64,000 nt of DNA from Terriglobus roseus (GTDB lineage: Bacteria; Acidobacteriota; Terriglobia; Terriglobales; Acidobacteriaceae). Shown one piece after another: positions 1 to 8,638 of the stretch. Every line of letters starts with the position of its first letter. Positions within the stretch are counted from its first letter, which is position 1. The notes below the pieces were generated by a model. The model did no database searches. It was not told the DNA's origin and worked only from the letters and a program-made list of their open reading frames with translations. Location of the stretch: the NCBI RefSeq assembly GCF_900105625.1, contig NZ_FNSD01000001.1, positions 1,054,001 through 1,118,000 of the forward strand, written 5' to 3'. A program made the translations under genes and the position numbers.

Positions 1-2101
1 CATGCAGGCTGTAGCTGTAAAGGCCATCCACGTTGATGGAAAGGTTGTTGTTGATCTGTCGTGAGTAGCCCGCCGAGTACTGCTGTGCGTAAGGATTCTG
101 GAAATTCGGCGCCATGAAGCTGACCGTCGGCTTGTTCGTGGTGCAGAACTGCGCCGCCGTTCGACCGCCGAAAGGGTCGGGGTAGTTCGGGTTGCTGATG
201 GAGATGGAGCAGCTCAGGAGGTTCCGGGCTTCCGAGAAATTCTGCAACGTCTGAATGTTGTTGTAGTAGATTCCGTAGCCAGCACGGACCACGTCGCGGG
301 ACTTCCCTGTGATGTCCCACACAAAGCCGATGCGCGGAGCGAAGTTGTTGCTATCTCCGCGAGCTTTGTTGTTATTGATGAACGGGATTGCAGCCTGCGC
401 AGCGGTGTAGTTCAGGTGCTCGTTGAATGATCCGAATTGACGCTCCCACCGAAGTCCCAGGTTGATCGTAAAGCGGCGGGAAAACTTCCACTCGTCCTCT
501 GCGTATAAGCCGAGCGGCGTGGTTGGGATCTTGGTCGAAAGGAATGGGATGGTCTGCGTGTAAGACGTGGGGTTCCGCAGAGCCGCGATCGTCGCTGCAT
601 TTTTCGGATCGAAGGCCTGGTCCGTCGCGAAGGTCCACGTTCCGTTGTAGTTGCTCGCGGAACCATCCGTGAAGGGGATGTAACTGAGATCGAAGCCCGT
701 CTTAAAGGTGTGTTGTCCACGAACATAGGACACGCTGTCCAGTAACTGGAAGCGACGTTCGACGCCTGTGTCTGCGTACCCGAATCCGTAGCTGAAGGTC
801 GGGAAGACATACGAGGTCTGCAGACTGGTGAGCACCTGCTGCGAGTAGTTGCCAGGATCGGTGGGGATCGGCGCATTCGGCGGCCCGAGTTGGTACGAGG
901 CATAGGCGTACTGGAAACGAAGATCATTCACCAGCCGCGGCGACAGGGTGTAGGTATGCCCCACCACGATGGACTGACGCGGAATCTGTCCGTTGTAGCA
1001 GTTGCGAACTGTTCGACCACCGCAACCCTGGTAGCTGAGCAAGTTCCACTCCTGCGCATAACGCACAAACATCGACTGACGATCGGTCAGGATGTGATCG
1101 ACACGTCCCGTCAGCATCTGGTCGTGACTTGGCTTATCGAAGATGCCGTCATTCGCGGCATACAACGCAGAGCCAGTGGCGATGGTGTACGTCTCCCGCG
1201 TCTGTGTCCGTTCGAAAGCCGCGTAGAAGTGGGTACGGTCTTTCAGAATAGGCCCGCCAATGTCCGCACCAAATTGATTCCGATTGAAGTCGGGGTTGGT
1301 GGTCTGGTTGTACTTGGGCACATTGATGAACTTGTTGCGGAAGAGTTCGAAGCCTTCGCCATGAAAGCGGTTCGTTCCACTCTTTGTCGCAACCGAGATC
1401 AGGCCGCCCATCGACAAACCATACTCCGCCGGATACTGCGTGATATTCACCTTGAATTCCTGCACGCCGCCCTGCGGAAAGTTCTGACGAGGCTCGCCCA
1501 TCTCCGCGAAGACATTCGAGACACCATCCACGACAAAGCCATTGGTGTAATAACCAGATCCGCCGCCAATCTGCACGTTGTTATAGAACGAGCGCGAACC
1601 ATCCTGGCTGGTGCCTGGAACAAGCAGAGCAAGATTCAGATACTGACGGGTGTTGACCGGCAGCTTGTCGATCTCTTCCTGGGTGACAACGCCACCAACC
1701 GAATTGCTTTCCGTATTGATCTGCGGCGAATAACCGTCGACCTGCACCGTCTCCGAAGCGCTGCCCGCCACCAGCGTCACGTCCTGCGTGAGATGGCCAT
1801 CGAGGTTGATGATCAGATTCGCGACGTTGGTCGACGTAAAACCCGGTGCAGAGACCTCGAGACGGTAGCGCCCTGGCTGTACCTGTTGGAAGCGGTAGTT
1901 ACCCTCTCCAGAGCTGACCAGCTTGCTGCTGACACCCGTGTCGGTATTGACCAGCGTGATCGCTGCACTCGGAATATTTGCTCCGGAAGCATCGTGCACT
2001 GATCCGGTGATATCACCGAGCGTGCTTTGTGCAGACACAGTTGCAACGGCGGACAGCAGAAGAAGGGACGAGAAGACCTTCGAGCCAGAACATGGGCGCA
2101 T
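1..2101 (-). CDS. Oar-like TonB-dependent receptor, 3' end outside window
   Basis: Outer-membrane receptor for energy-dependent uptake of an unknown, probably large, substrate. The ATG at 2101-2099 follows a GGAGG ribosome site by a few bases. The first residues (MRPCSGSKVFSSLLLLSAV) form a signal peptide ending near VSAQS. Residues about 26-105 form a carboxypeptidase-regulatory-like beta-sandwich (GDITGSVHDASGANIPSA, then QPGRYRLEVSAPGF). A plug domain follows (KLPVNTRQYLNLALLVPG, then the EFKVNITQYPAEYGLSMGG region) and then barrel repeats rich in aromatic residues and Asn. About 700 residues are visible; relatives have about 1,050-1,200, so the C-terminal barrel is cut off by the window edge. 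It is divergent from a GntR regulator and has a near-consensus promoter at 2175-2203. The substrate is not deducible. Confidence 0.9.
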   Translation of the reverse strand, partial: MRPCSGSKVFSSLLLLSAVATVSAQSTLGDITGSVHDASGANIPSAAITLVNTDTGVSSKLVSSGEGNYRFQQVQPGRYRLEVSAPGFTSTNVANLIINLDGHLTQDVTLVAGSASETVQVDGYSPQINTESNSVGGVVTQEEIDKLPVNTRQYLNLALLVPGTSQDGSRSFYNNVQIGGGSGYYTNGFVVDGVSNVFAEMGEPRQNFPQGGVQEFKVNITQYPAEYGLSMGGLISVATKSGTNRFHGEGFELFRNKFINVPKYNQTTNPDFNRNQFGADIGGPILKDRTHFYAAFERTQTRETYTIATGSALYAANDGIFDKPSHDQMLTGRVDHILTDRQSMFVRYAQEWNLLSYQGCGGRTVRNCYNGQIPRQSIVVGHTYTLSPRLVNDLRFQYAYASYQLGPPNAPIPTDPGNYSQQVLTSLQTSYVFPTFSYGFGYADTGVERRFQLLDSVSYVRGQHTFKTGFDLSYIPFTDGSASNYNGTWTFATDQAFDPKNAATIAALRNPTSYTQTIPFLSTKIPTTPLGLYAEDEWKFSRRFTINLGLRWERQFGSFNEHLNYTAAQAAIPFINNNKARGDSNNFAPRIGFVWDITGKSRDVVRAGYGIYYNNIQTLQNFSEARNLLSCSISISNPNYPDPFGGRTAAQFCTTNKPTVSFMAPNFQNPYAQQYSAGYSRQINNNLSINVDGLYSYSLH

Positions 2102-2174
2102 AGCTTCCTCCGACGCAACCGCCGATCCTGCCGGTCGCGCCACGATTCACGTGTTTTTCACTGCGGGTTCTCTG

Positions 2175-2203
2175 CTTATATCTTTTGATTTATTTTCTGT
2201 CAA
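2175..2203 (-). promoter_or_regulatory. sigma-70-type promoter of receptor 1
   Basis: Read on the minus strand, TTGACA (2203-2198) and TATAAG (2180-2175) are separated by exactly 17 bases of AT-rich spacer. This is close to consensus. It would start transcription near 2168, leaving a leader of about 67 bases before the receptor ATG. Confidence 0.7.
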
Positions 2204-2317
2204 CGCATTTGTTGCGCGGCCGCATGAGTAGACATATCCGTTGATTTAGGCTTCTTTTGCGGCCACAAGCGCTTTGCTGTTGACCGTGCCCCATCCCTGC
2301 ACGCAGAATGTGCGAGA

Positions 2318-2327
2318 TTGTATACAA
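2318..2327. promoter_or_regulatory. candidate GntR/FCD operator TTGTATACAA
   Basis: A perfect 10-bp palindrome lies immediately upstream of the preferred start of the GntR gene. GntR-family FCD regulators typically bind short palindromes of the T-G-T-N-A-C-A kind, and TTGTATACAA fits. The inner TATACA could also act as a -10 element, so binding here would repress the regulator and perhaps the hydantoinase genes behind it. Function is inferred. Confidence 0.55.
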
Positions 2328-2349
2328 CTGCAAATCGGAGGAGGCCGCG

Positions 2350-3054
2350 TTGACTGAGGCTCTCAGAATCTACAGCCTGATGCGAAATGACATCATCAGT
2401 TGCGACCTGGTCCCCGGCGCTGCCGTGTCGGAGGCAGAACTATGCACGCGCTACAAGGTGAGCCGGACGCCGGTTCGCGAAGCCTGCCGGCGCCTTCAGG
2501 AAGAAGGCCTGCTGCAGATTGTTCCCTTCCGCGGTTATTTCATTTCCCCGCTCACCACGGAAGAATATCGAAGCCTCAACGAGATGCAGCTTGTACTGGA
2601 TCCTGCCGCGGCCGCAATGGCTGCCGAGCGTGCATCCGACGAGCAAATCGCCAACATAGAACGATGGGCCAATTACATCTACTATGCCGGCGAGAAGAAG
2701 AGTTACGAGACCTTCCTGGAATGGAATCGCAACTTCCACATTGAGATCGCGCAGGCAAGCGGTAACGAGATCATGGTGGAGATGACCGTGAATCTGCAGA
2801 CGCGGCTCATTCGCTACTTCTACCTGGTGATCTCCATGGCAAGTTACGGCAAGGAGCTGGTGGAAGAGCACCAGGCCATGATGCGGGCCATTCGTGCGCG
2901 CAAGCCGGCGGATGCAAGGGATCGCGCTACCGAACACGTCATTCGCACGATGGAGCGCACGTCCCTGATTCGAATTCCGCAGGGCGGCTTCCGGGGTGAT
3001 CCTCGTCCCACGACGTCAATCCGCGTACGAGCAGAACGTCGTTCGATCGACTGA
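2350..3054 (+). CDS. GntR-family (FadR/FCD) transcriptional regulator
   Basis: One-component regulator. An N-terminal winged helix (VSEAELCTRYKVSRTPVREA, with the classic SRTPVREA recognition helix) is followed by a helical FCD ligand-binding domain from about residue 75 to 215. That domain has the usual metal or acid-binding His/Asp pattern (FHIEIAQASGN; EEHQAMMRAI). I prefer the TTG at 2350: GGAGGAGG at 2337-2344 sits five bases before it. An in-frame ATG at 2308 lacks a ribosome site and would place the TTGTATACAA palindrome inside the gene. The protein would have 234 residues, normal for the family. It lies 56 bases upstream of the hydantoinase pair on the same strand and is divergent from receptor 1, so it may control both. 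Confidence 0.88.
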   Translation: MTEALRIYSLMRNDIISCDLVPGAAVSEAELCTRYKVSRTPVREACRRLQEEGLLQIVPFRGYFISPLTTEEYRSLNEMQLVLDPAAAAMAAERASDEQIANIERWANYIYYAGEKKSYETFLEWNRNFHIEIAQASGNEIMVEMTVNLQTRLIRYFYLVISMASYGKELVEEHQAMMRAIRARKPADARDRATEHVIRTMERTSLIRIPQGGFRGDPRPTTSIRVRAERRSID

Positions 3055-3110
3055 ATGTATGGCATGGCCTATCTACGCTGATATTTTCGAAACGACAGGA
3101 GCAGCAAGCA

Positions 3111-5090
3111 TTGCGAGTTGCAATTGATAGTGGTGGCACCTTCACCGACTGTGTCTATCTCTCGGCAGACGGCGAGGTTAAGGTTCTTAAGGTCTTTTCG
3201 ACGCCCGCAGATCCCGGCAAGGCAGTACTGGACGCGGTGAAAGAGGTGGCCGTAAGTTCCATTAGCCCTGAGGTCCGGCACGGCACGACGGTGGGCACGA
3301 ACGCCATCCTGGAACGGAAGGGTGCGAGAGTCGCGTTTGTCACAACGGCGGGCTTTGAAGACACCATCGCCATCGGACGTCAGGCTCGGACCAGCCTCTA
3401 CGATTGGTTTCGCTCTCCGCTGCCACCTGTCGTTCCAAAGGGACTGCGCTTCGGAGTCGCGGAACGTGTCTCTGCAGAGGGAGAAATCCTTCGCTCGCCT
3501 TCCGCAGAGTCCCTTGCGAGCTTACGCGAGGCCATCGCAGATAGTGGTGCGGAATCCGTCGCGATCTCCCTGCTCTTCTCGTTTACCAATCCCCAAAACG
3601 AACAGGCCGTGGCAGAAGCTTTGAAGCCACTGGGTCTGCCGGTCTCCGTATCCCACCAGATCCTGCCGGAGTTTCGGGAGTTCGAGCGCGGCTCTACGGT
3701 GGTGACGAATGCTTACCTCGCACCGAAGGTGAGCACTTACCTTAATCGGCTCGAGACTGAGATTGGCAACGCGTTTCAGGCTGGGACGGTCGACGTGATG
3801 CAAAGCTCCGGCGGCATCATCGCCGCGTCCATCGCTGCCGAAGAGCCGGTGCGCACAGTTCTTTCGGGACCGGCAGGCGGCGTGATCGGCGCCTACCGGC
3901 TTGCACAGTTGGCGGGCTTCGCCAAGATCATCGCCTTCGATATGGGCGGCACATCCACGGATGTTTCTCTGATGGATGCCGCAGAAGGCGGTCCGCGGAC
4001 CACAAGCGATTCGGTGGTCTCGGAAATGCCAATCAGCGTCCCGATGCTGGATATTCATACCGTCGGTGCTGGCGGCGGATCGATCGCGCGCTTCGACCAA
4101 GGGGGCGCTTTGCGTGTTGGTCCGGAATCTGCAGGATCTCTTCCTGGGCCGATCTGCTATGGGAAGGGTTCTCTCCCCACCGTGACCGACGCCAACCTGA
4201 CGCTGGGTCGACTTGATCCGGATCTGTTTCTCGGCGGTAAGATCCGCCTGGACGACGCGCGCACGCTGCAGTTGATGGATGCATCGCGCGGGCCGCTGGA
4301 GAGTGCCGAACAATTTGCCGCGGGTGTAGTCCTGCTGGCAGAGACCGCAATGGAAAAGGCGATTCGAGTGATCTCCATCGAACGCGGTTACGACCCACGG
4401 GAGTTTACGCTGGTGAGTTTCGGCGGAGCAGGACCGCTGCACGCCTGTTCCATGGCGCGCTCACTTCGGATCCCGCGGGTCTTTGTCCCACGCATGCCAG
4501 GTGCGCTTTCGGCGCTGGGAATCCTGATGGCGGACACCGTCCGCGACTATAGCCGGACCGTGATGCTGAACGTCACAGACGACACCTCGCTCGCCGCGAG
4601 TTTTTCCGAGTTGGAGCAGCGTGCGCTGGATGAGCTGTTGGCAAGCGGATCGACAGGTGACTTGAAGCGCAGCATTGACCTTCGTTACGCAGGTCAGGGC
4701 TATGAGTTGAGTGTGCCTTTCGGCAAACGGCATCTGGACGACTTCCACGCGCTGCACCAGAAACGCTACGGTTACAGCAACGTTGAGACCGCAGTGGAAG
4801 TAGTGAATGTGCGCGTTCGCGTTACCGTGCCCAATGCGCCGGTGCATCTAGCAACACAGACATCGGTTCCCGGCGACGGTGCGCAGGCGATTCTGAAGAT
4901 GCGCCGTATGTACTTTGACGGTGCGTGGCATGACAGCACCGTGTACCAGCGCGAACTACTCCGTGCGGGGGATACATTCTCGGGCCCGGCACTGATCGCG
5001 GAGTACAGTTCGACCACCGTGCTGCCGCCGCGCTGCACGGCTTTGGTGGATATATATGGCAACTTGGTCATCGAGGTAGATGCAGCATGA
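3111..5090 (+). CDS. hydantoinase/oxoprolinase A-type subunit (HyuA-like)
   Basis: ATP-dependent amidohydrolase-type subunit of the HyuA/5-oxoprolinase/acetone carboxylase superfamily, which opens a cyclic amide or carboxylates a ketone together with a B subunit. The phosphate-binding start DSGGTFTDC (residues 6-14), the DMGGTSTDVSLMD motif in the middle and the VSFGGAGPLHAC motif mark the actin-like ATPase fold. At 659 residues it is of normal length. The start is TTG at 3111, with an AGGAG ribosome site about eight bases upstream. It overlaps the B subunit by four bases (ATGA), indicating translational coupling. The true substrate (hydantoin, oxoproline or other) cannot be told from sequence. 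Confidence 0.9.
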   Translation: MRVAIDSGGTFTDCVYLSADGEVKVLKVFSTPADPGKAVLDAVKEVAVSSISPEVRHGTTVGTNAILERKGARVAFVTTAGFEDTIAIGRQARTSLYDWFRSPLPPVVPKGLRFGVAERVSAEGEILRSPSAESLASLREAIADSGAESVAISLLFSFTNPQNEQAVAEALKPLGLPVSVSHQILPEFREFERGSTVVTNAYLAPKVSTYLNRLETEIGNAFQAGTVDVMQSSGGIIAASIAAEEPVRTVLSGPAGGVIGAYRLAQLAGFAKIIAFDMGGTSTDVSLMDAAEGGPRTTSDSVVSEMPISVPMLDIHTVGAGGGSIARFDQGGALRVGPESAGSLPGPICYGKGSLPTVTDANLTLGRLDPDLFLGGKIRLDDARTLQLMDASRGPLESAEQFAAGVVLLAETAMEKAIRVISIERGYDPREFTLVSFGGAGPLHACSMARSLRIPRVFVPRMPGALSALGILMADTVRDYSRTVMLNVTDDTSLAASFSELEQRALDELLASGSTGDLKRSIDLRYAGQGYELSVPFGKRHLDDFHALHQKRYGYSNVETAVEVVNVRVRVTVPNAPVHLATQTSVPGDGAQAILKMRRMYFDGAWHDSTVYQRELLRAGDTFSGPALIAEYSSTTVLPPRCTALVDIYGNLVIEVDAA

Positions 5091-6703
5091 GTACCAGTGA
5101 GTTAGTCCCCCCCGTCGCTGCCATTCCGTCGGCCATCGATCCGATCGAATTAGCGATCTTCAAAAGCGCTACGCACTCCATTGCGGAAGAGATGGGCGCC
5201 GCACTGCGCCGTACTTCGTTCTCGCCCAACATCAAGGAGCGGCGCGACTATTCATGCGCAGTGTTTGATGGCGAGGGTAGCGTGATTGCCATGGGCGACC
5301 ACATGCCCGTTCATCTTGGCTCGATGCCGATGTCCGTAAGAGCTGTCATGAATGCGATGACACTGCGACCGGGGGATGTCGCAATCCTGAATGACCCGTA
5401 CGCTGGCGGAACCCACCTGCCAGACATCACACTTGTGCTGGGAGTGTTTCCAGATGCCCTGAGTGACGGCCCCCTGATGTACGTTGCAGTCCGTGCGCAT
5501 CACGCGGACGTGGGAGGACTTTATCCAGGCTCAATGGGCCTCTGCCGCGAGATCTACCAGGAAGGTCTGCGCATTCCCCCAGTCCTAATCGTTCGAAACG
5601 GCGAGATGGAACGGTCTATCTTGCAATTGATCTTGCACAACGTGCGAACGCCCGAGGAGCGCGAGGGCGATCTTCTTTCGCAGATAGGCGCCTGCCGAGT
5701 GGGCGAATTACGCGTGCTGGAACTTGTGGAGAAGTTCGGCGCAACGCGAGTCCGTCAGCTTTCCGCCGAGCTGCTTGATTACTCCGAGCGGCTGATGCGT
5801 GCGCAGTTTGCCATGTGCGAATCCGGAACGTATACCGCTGAAGACTTTCTCGACAACGACGGCTTCCATGACGAGCCGATCCCCATTCGCGTCTCCATCA
5901 CGTTGGATCGTGAGACTCGAAGTGCAAGCGTGAGCTTCGCCGGAAGCCATCCGCAGGTGCAGAGCAGCATTAACGCGGTGTACGCGATCACATACTCCGC
6001 TGTGTACTACGTCATGCGTTGCTTGCTGCCCGATGATGCCCCGGCCACCGCGGGTCTGATGCGCCCCATCACCGTCACGACGGAACGTGCCAGCATTGTC
6101 GACGCCGTTCTCCCTGCACCGGTTGCTGGCGGCAACGTGGAAACATCGCAACGGATCGTTGACGTGCTGTTGCGTGCACTGGCGAAGGCCATGCCCGAAC
6201 GAGTCCCCGCAGCGAGTTCCGGAACAATGAACAACCTGACCATCGGTGGAGTTGATCTTCGCACCGGAAAGCCATTTGCTTACTACGAGACGATCGCCGG
6301 TGGCATGGGCGCACGTCCGACTGCTGATGGTGTCTCCGGCATTCACACGCACATGACCAACTCACTGAATACTCCCGTTGAAGCGCTCGAATATGCCTAT
6401 CCTTTCCGTGTCCACCGCTATGGATACCGCGAAGGCTCTGGAGGTAAAGGGCAATTCAAAGGCGGCGACGGCATCGTTCGCGAGATCGAACTCCTTTCGC
6501 CTTCCACCATCACCTTACTAACTGACCGGCGAAAGTTCGCTCCTTACGGGCTTCAAGGTGGCGACGACGGAGCCACCGGGCTCTCCTTCCATATCACCCC
6601 ATCGGGCGAAGAGATACTGGCGGCGAAGTGCAGTCTGGCGGCAGCAACCGGAGATCGCATTCGCATCGAAAGCCCTGGCGGTGGCGGGTGGGGAAAAGTC
6701 TGA
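5087..6703 (+). CDS. hydantoinase/oxoprolinase B-type subunit (HyuB-like)
   Basis: Partner of the upstream HyuA-like subunit. Family signatures are visible: EEMGAALRRTSFSPNIKERRD near residue 35, the GDHMPVHLGSMP motif, NDPYAGGTHLPDITL, and the C-terminal RYGYREGSGGKGQFKGGDG segment followed by SPGGGGWG at the end. The 538-residue length is typical. The start codon overlaps the stop of the A subunit. The order regulator, A and B, with the A-B overlap, points to one catabolic operon. Confidence 0.9.
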   Translation: MSTSELVPPVAAIPSAIDPIELAIFKSATHSIAEEMGAALRRTSFSPNIKERRDYSCAVFDGEGSVIAMGDHMPVHLGSMPMSVRAVMNAMTLRPGDVAILNDPYAGGTHLPDITLVLGVFPDALSDGPLMYVAVRAHHADVGGLYPGSMGLCREIYQEGLRIPPVLIVRNGEMERSILQLILHNVRTPEEREGDLLSQIGACRVGELRVLELVEKFGATRVRQLSAELLDYSERLMRAQFAMCESGTYTAEDFLDNDGFHDEPIPIRVSITLDRETRSASVSFAGSHPQVQSSINAVYAITYSAVYYVMRCLLPDDAPATAGLMRPITVTTERASIVDAVLPAPVAGGNVETSQRIVDVLLRALAKAMPERVPAASSGTMNNLTIGGVDLRTGKPFAYYETIAGGMGARPTADGVSGIHTHMTNSLNTPVEALEYAYPFRVHRYGYREGSGGKGQFKGGDGIVREIELLSPSTITLLTDRRKFAPYGLQGGDDGATGLSFHITPSGEEILAAKCSLAAATGDRIRIESPGGGGWGKV

Positions 6704-6743
6704 CTCGAGACTGCCCAACCCACTCTCTCCAACAGCAACGACT

Positions 6744-7082
6744 TCAGACTATCGGCGGGATCGCAGTCGATCTCCACCGACCGGGTGTTTTTCCAGTGCT
6801 TTGCTTGAAAGACCGCATGAAGTGGTACTTGCTGGAGAATGCCATTCTTGTGGCCATTTCCCGGATACTGAGCGGAGTTTCGAGGAGCCACTTTTTAGTG
6901 ACCGCAATGCGCTCCTGCTGGATGTACTCTGCGGGAGGCATCCCGACTTCCCGTGAAAACGCACGCTTCGCCCTCAGCCTGGGGCTCTCGACAGGCACAG
7001 TCGGAAAAGCAACCCGCCCGAACGAGGTGGAGACACCGCACTTGTTGGGCTCGAGTTGCGACTTGCTGCACGGGTCTTTCAC
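6744..7082 (-). pseudogene. AraC/XylS-type regulator remnant (C-terminal HTH only)
   Basis: The translated frame contains the second half of an AraC DNA-binding domain: AFSREVGMPPAEYIQQER, then LSIREMATRMAFSSKYHFMR and SFKQSTGKTPGRWR. The first helix-turn-helix is degenerate and no effector domain precedes it. Only about 112 residues are open, against 250-330 in family members. Upstream sequence on the same strand to 7331 shows no recognisable continuation. I read it as a decayed gene; a short functional protein is less likely. The surrounding 6704-7331 otherwise holds only a small inverted repeat (CGCCTC/GAGGCG, 7287-7301) ahead of the next gene. Confidence 0.65.
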
Positions 7083-7331
7083 GTCATGAAGTCTCCCCCT
7101 AAAATTGCGATCTGCGCAATTCGCCCCAGGCGGACGACGGATGGGTCATTTGGAAAACTGTTCTAACTCCACGAACAACGCCTGGGTGAAGCCATTGTGC
7201 TCGCACGCAGCGGCTGCGCCCTTTTCGTCGAGGCGGCTCGATCAGCAGTCATCATCGGTGTCTGAAATGTAAACTGGACCACTCTTCGCCTCACGGAGGC
7301 GGCTGAACAGCGACTATGAGGCGCACTGAAT

Positions 7332-8498
7332 ATGATGGGCCGCTTCCGCTCTCTCTTTTCTTCCGGCGTTCTCCCCGAAGAAGTTCTCGGCGAACTGGTC
7401 GACCTCACGTTTACCTCTGTTCTCCCCATCGTCGTCATGGGATCGATTACGACAGGTGCCGCGATCCTGATCGGAGCTTCCAGGCCCGGAATCGTCTTCC
7501 CTGCTCTGGCGGCGCTCGCTCTCTTCATCTCCGCACTCCGCATCCTGCTGCTCCTCGCATACCGTCGCCGTCGTCGAGGGCTCCCGCTGGCTTACGCAGA
7601 GGTCAAGCAGTGGCAACGACGCTACGCGATTGGCAGTTACAGCTACGCCGCGCTACTGGGTACGCTGAACTTCATCGCGCTCCGACACGACGACTCGCAA
7701 ACCGCAATGCTCAGCACCGGTCTGCTCTTTGGCTACTGCGCCGGGCTGGTGGCACGAAACTCGATTCGTCCGGCGATCTGCCTTGGCAGCATGGCCCTGG
7801 CAGTCATCCCGACGGTGGTTGGATTGGCCGCGCATTTCGACCATCACGGCTTCCATCGTGCGGCGTATGTAGGGCAGGCAGTCCTGATCCTTGTCTTCGC
7901 ACTCACCTCCGTCGAGACGGTTGCGCATCAGTACTCCACCACCATCAAGCAGCTTGTTACGAAACGCGTGCTGGCCAGCATGGTTCGTCAGGATGATCTC
8001 ACCGGCATGCCCAATCGCCTCTCACTCCGCGACCGCTTCGAAGCGGACATCGTGGAAGCGGGTAGCACCGGAAATCTAATCGCCGTTCACGCACTTGATC
8101 TCGACCGGTTCAAGCAGGTGAATGATGGCTTTGGTCACCCAACCGGCGACGCGCTATTGCAGGCAGTCGCCAAGCGTCTCCGCAACACGCTGAAGCCACG
8201 CGATACCGCGGTCCGCATGGGCGGCGATGAGTTTGTATTGGTGCAAACAGGCATCAACCGGGCCGATGAGGCGCGTGCTCTCGCGCATCGCGTCCTGCTC
8301 ACGCTGAGCCAGCCCTACACTCTGAGCGCTCACGAGGTACACATCGGAGTCAGCATCGGTATCGCCCTGCTGCCGAACGATGGCATGGTTCTGGACGTTC
8401 TGCTCGATCGCGCGGATGCTGCCCTGTACAAAGCAAAGCGCGAAGGCCGTAACCGTATCGCATTCTGGAGTGACGATCCGTCGCGAAAGATGGCGTGA
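7332..8498 (+). CDS. membrane-bound diguanylate cyclase (GGDEF)
   Basis: Makes the second messenger c-di-GMP from two GTP. Residues about 25-200 hold some six hydrophobic segments of an MHYT/MASE-like membrane sensor region. A GGDEF domain occupies about 215-380 (DDLTGMPNRLSLRDR; DLDRFKQVNDGFGHPTGD; intact GGDEF at 297-301; GVSIGIALLPNDG; DAALYKAKREGRNR). All catalytic motifs are intact, so it should be active. The inhibitory I-site, normally R-x-x-D five residues before GGDEF, reads KPRD at 288-291, so product inhibition may be weaker. It stands alone and is convergent with the next gene. The signal sensed is unknown. Confidence 0.92.
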   Translation: MMGRFRSLFSSGVLPEEVLGELVDLTFTSVLPIVVMGSITTGAAILIGASRPGIVFPALAALALFISALRILLLLAYRRRRRGLPLAYAEVKQWQRRYAIGSYSYAALLGTLNFIALRHDDSQTAMLSTGLLFGYCAGLVARNSIRPAICLGSMALAVIPTVVGLAAHFDHHGFHRAAYVGQAVLILVFALTSVETVAHQYSTTIKQLVTKRVLASMVRQDDLTGMPNRLSLRDRFEADIVEAGSTGNLIAVHALDLDRFKQVNDGFGHPTGDALLQAVAKRLRNTLKPRDTAVRMGGDEFVLVQTGINRADEARALAHRVLLTLSQPYTLSAHEVHIGVSIGIALLPNDGMVLDVLLDRADAALYKAKREGRNRIAFWSDDPSRKMA

Positions 8499-8588
8499 AC
8501 CGATGCTGCCTATGCCCAAAGGAACAATGATGGGACTGTCATATTCAGCAGTCGGGCCACTTCTCGGCGCACCTTTCGCAGACGCAGC

Positions 8589-8615
8589 GGTCCCGCGTCT
8601 TACAACCGCGGGACC
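8589..8615. terminator. bidirectional hairpin between convergent genes
   Basis: GGTCCCGCG (8589-8597) and CGCGGGACC (8607-8615) form a perfect nine-base-pair stem with a nine-base loop. It lies between the stop codons of the diguanylate cyclase and the convergent glycosidase. There is no clear T-run, so termination is inferred from position and stem strength. Confidence 0.55.
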
Positions 8616-8638
8616 TGCATTCCTATCAACGGCAGGGG

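Noticed and set aside
890-2002. 370-codon plus-strand open frame
   Set aside because: It is antisense to receptor 1, has Arg/His/Val-rich random composition and no family motif; it is a shadow of GC-biased codons on the other strand.
7287-7301. CGCCTC/GAGGCG hairpin before the diguanylate cyclase, considered as a c-di-GMP riboswitch
   Set aside because: It is a single 6-bp stem without the conserved core of either known c-di-GMP riboswitch class.
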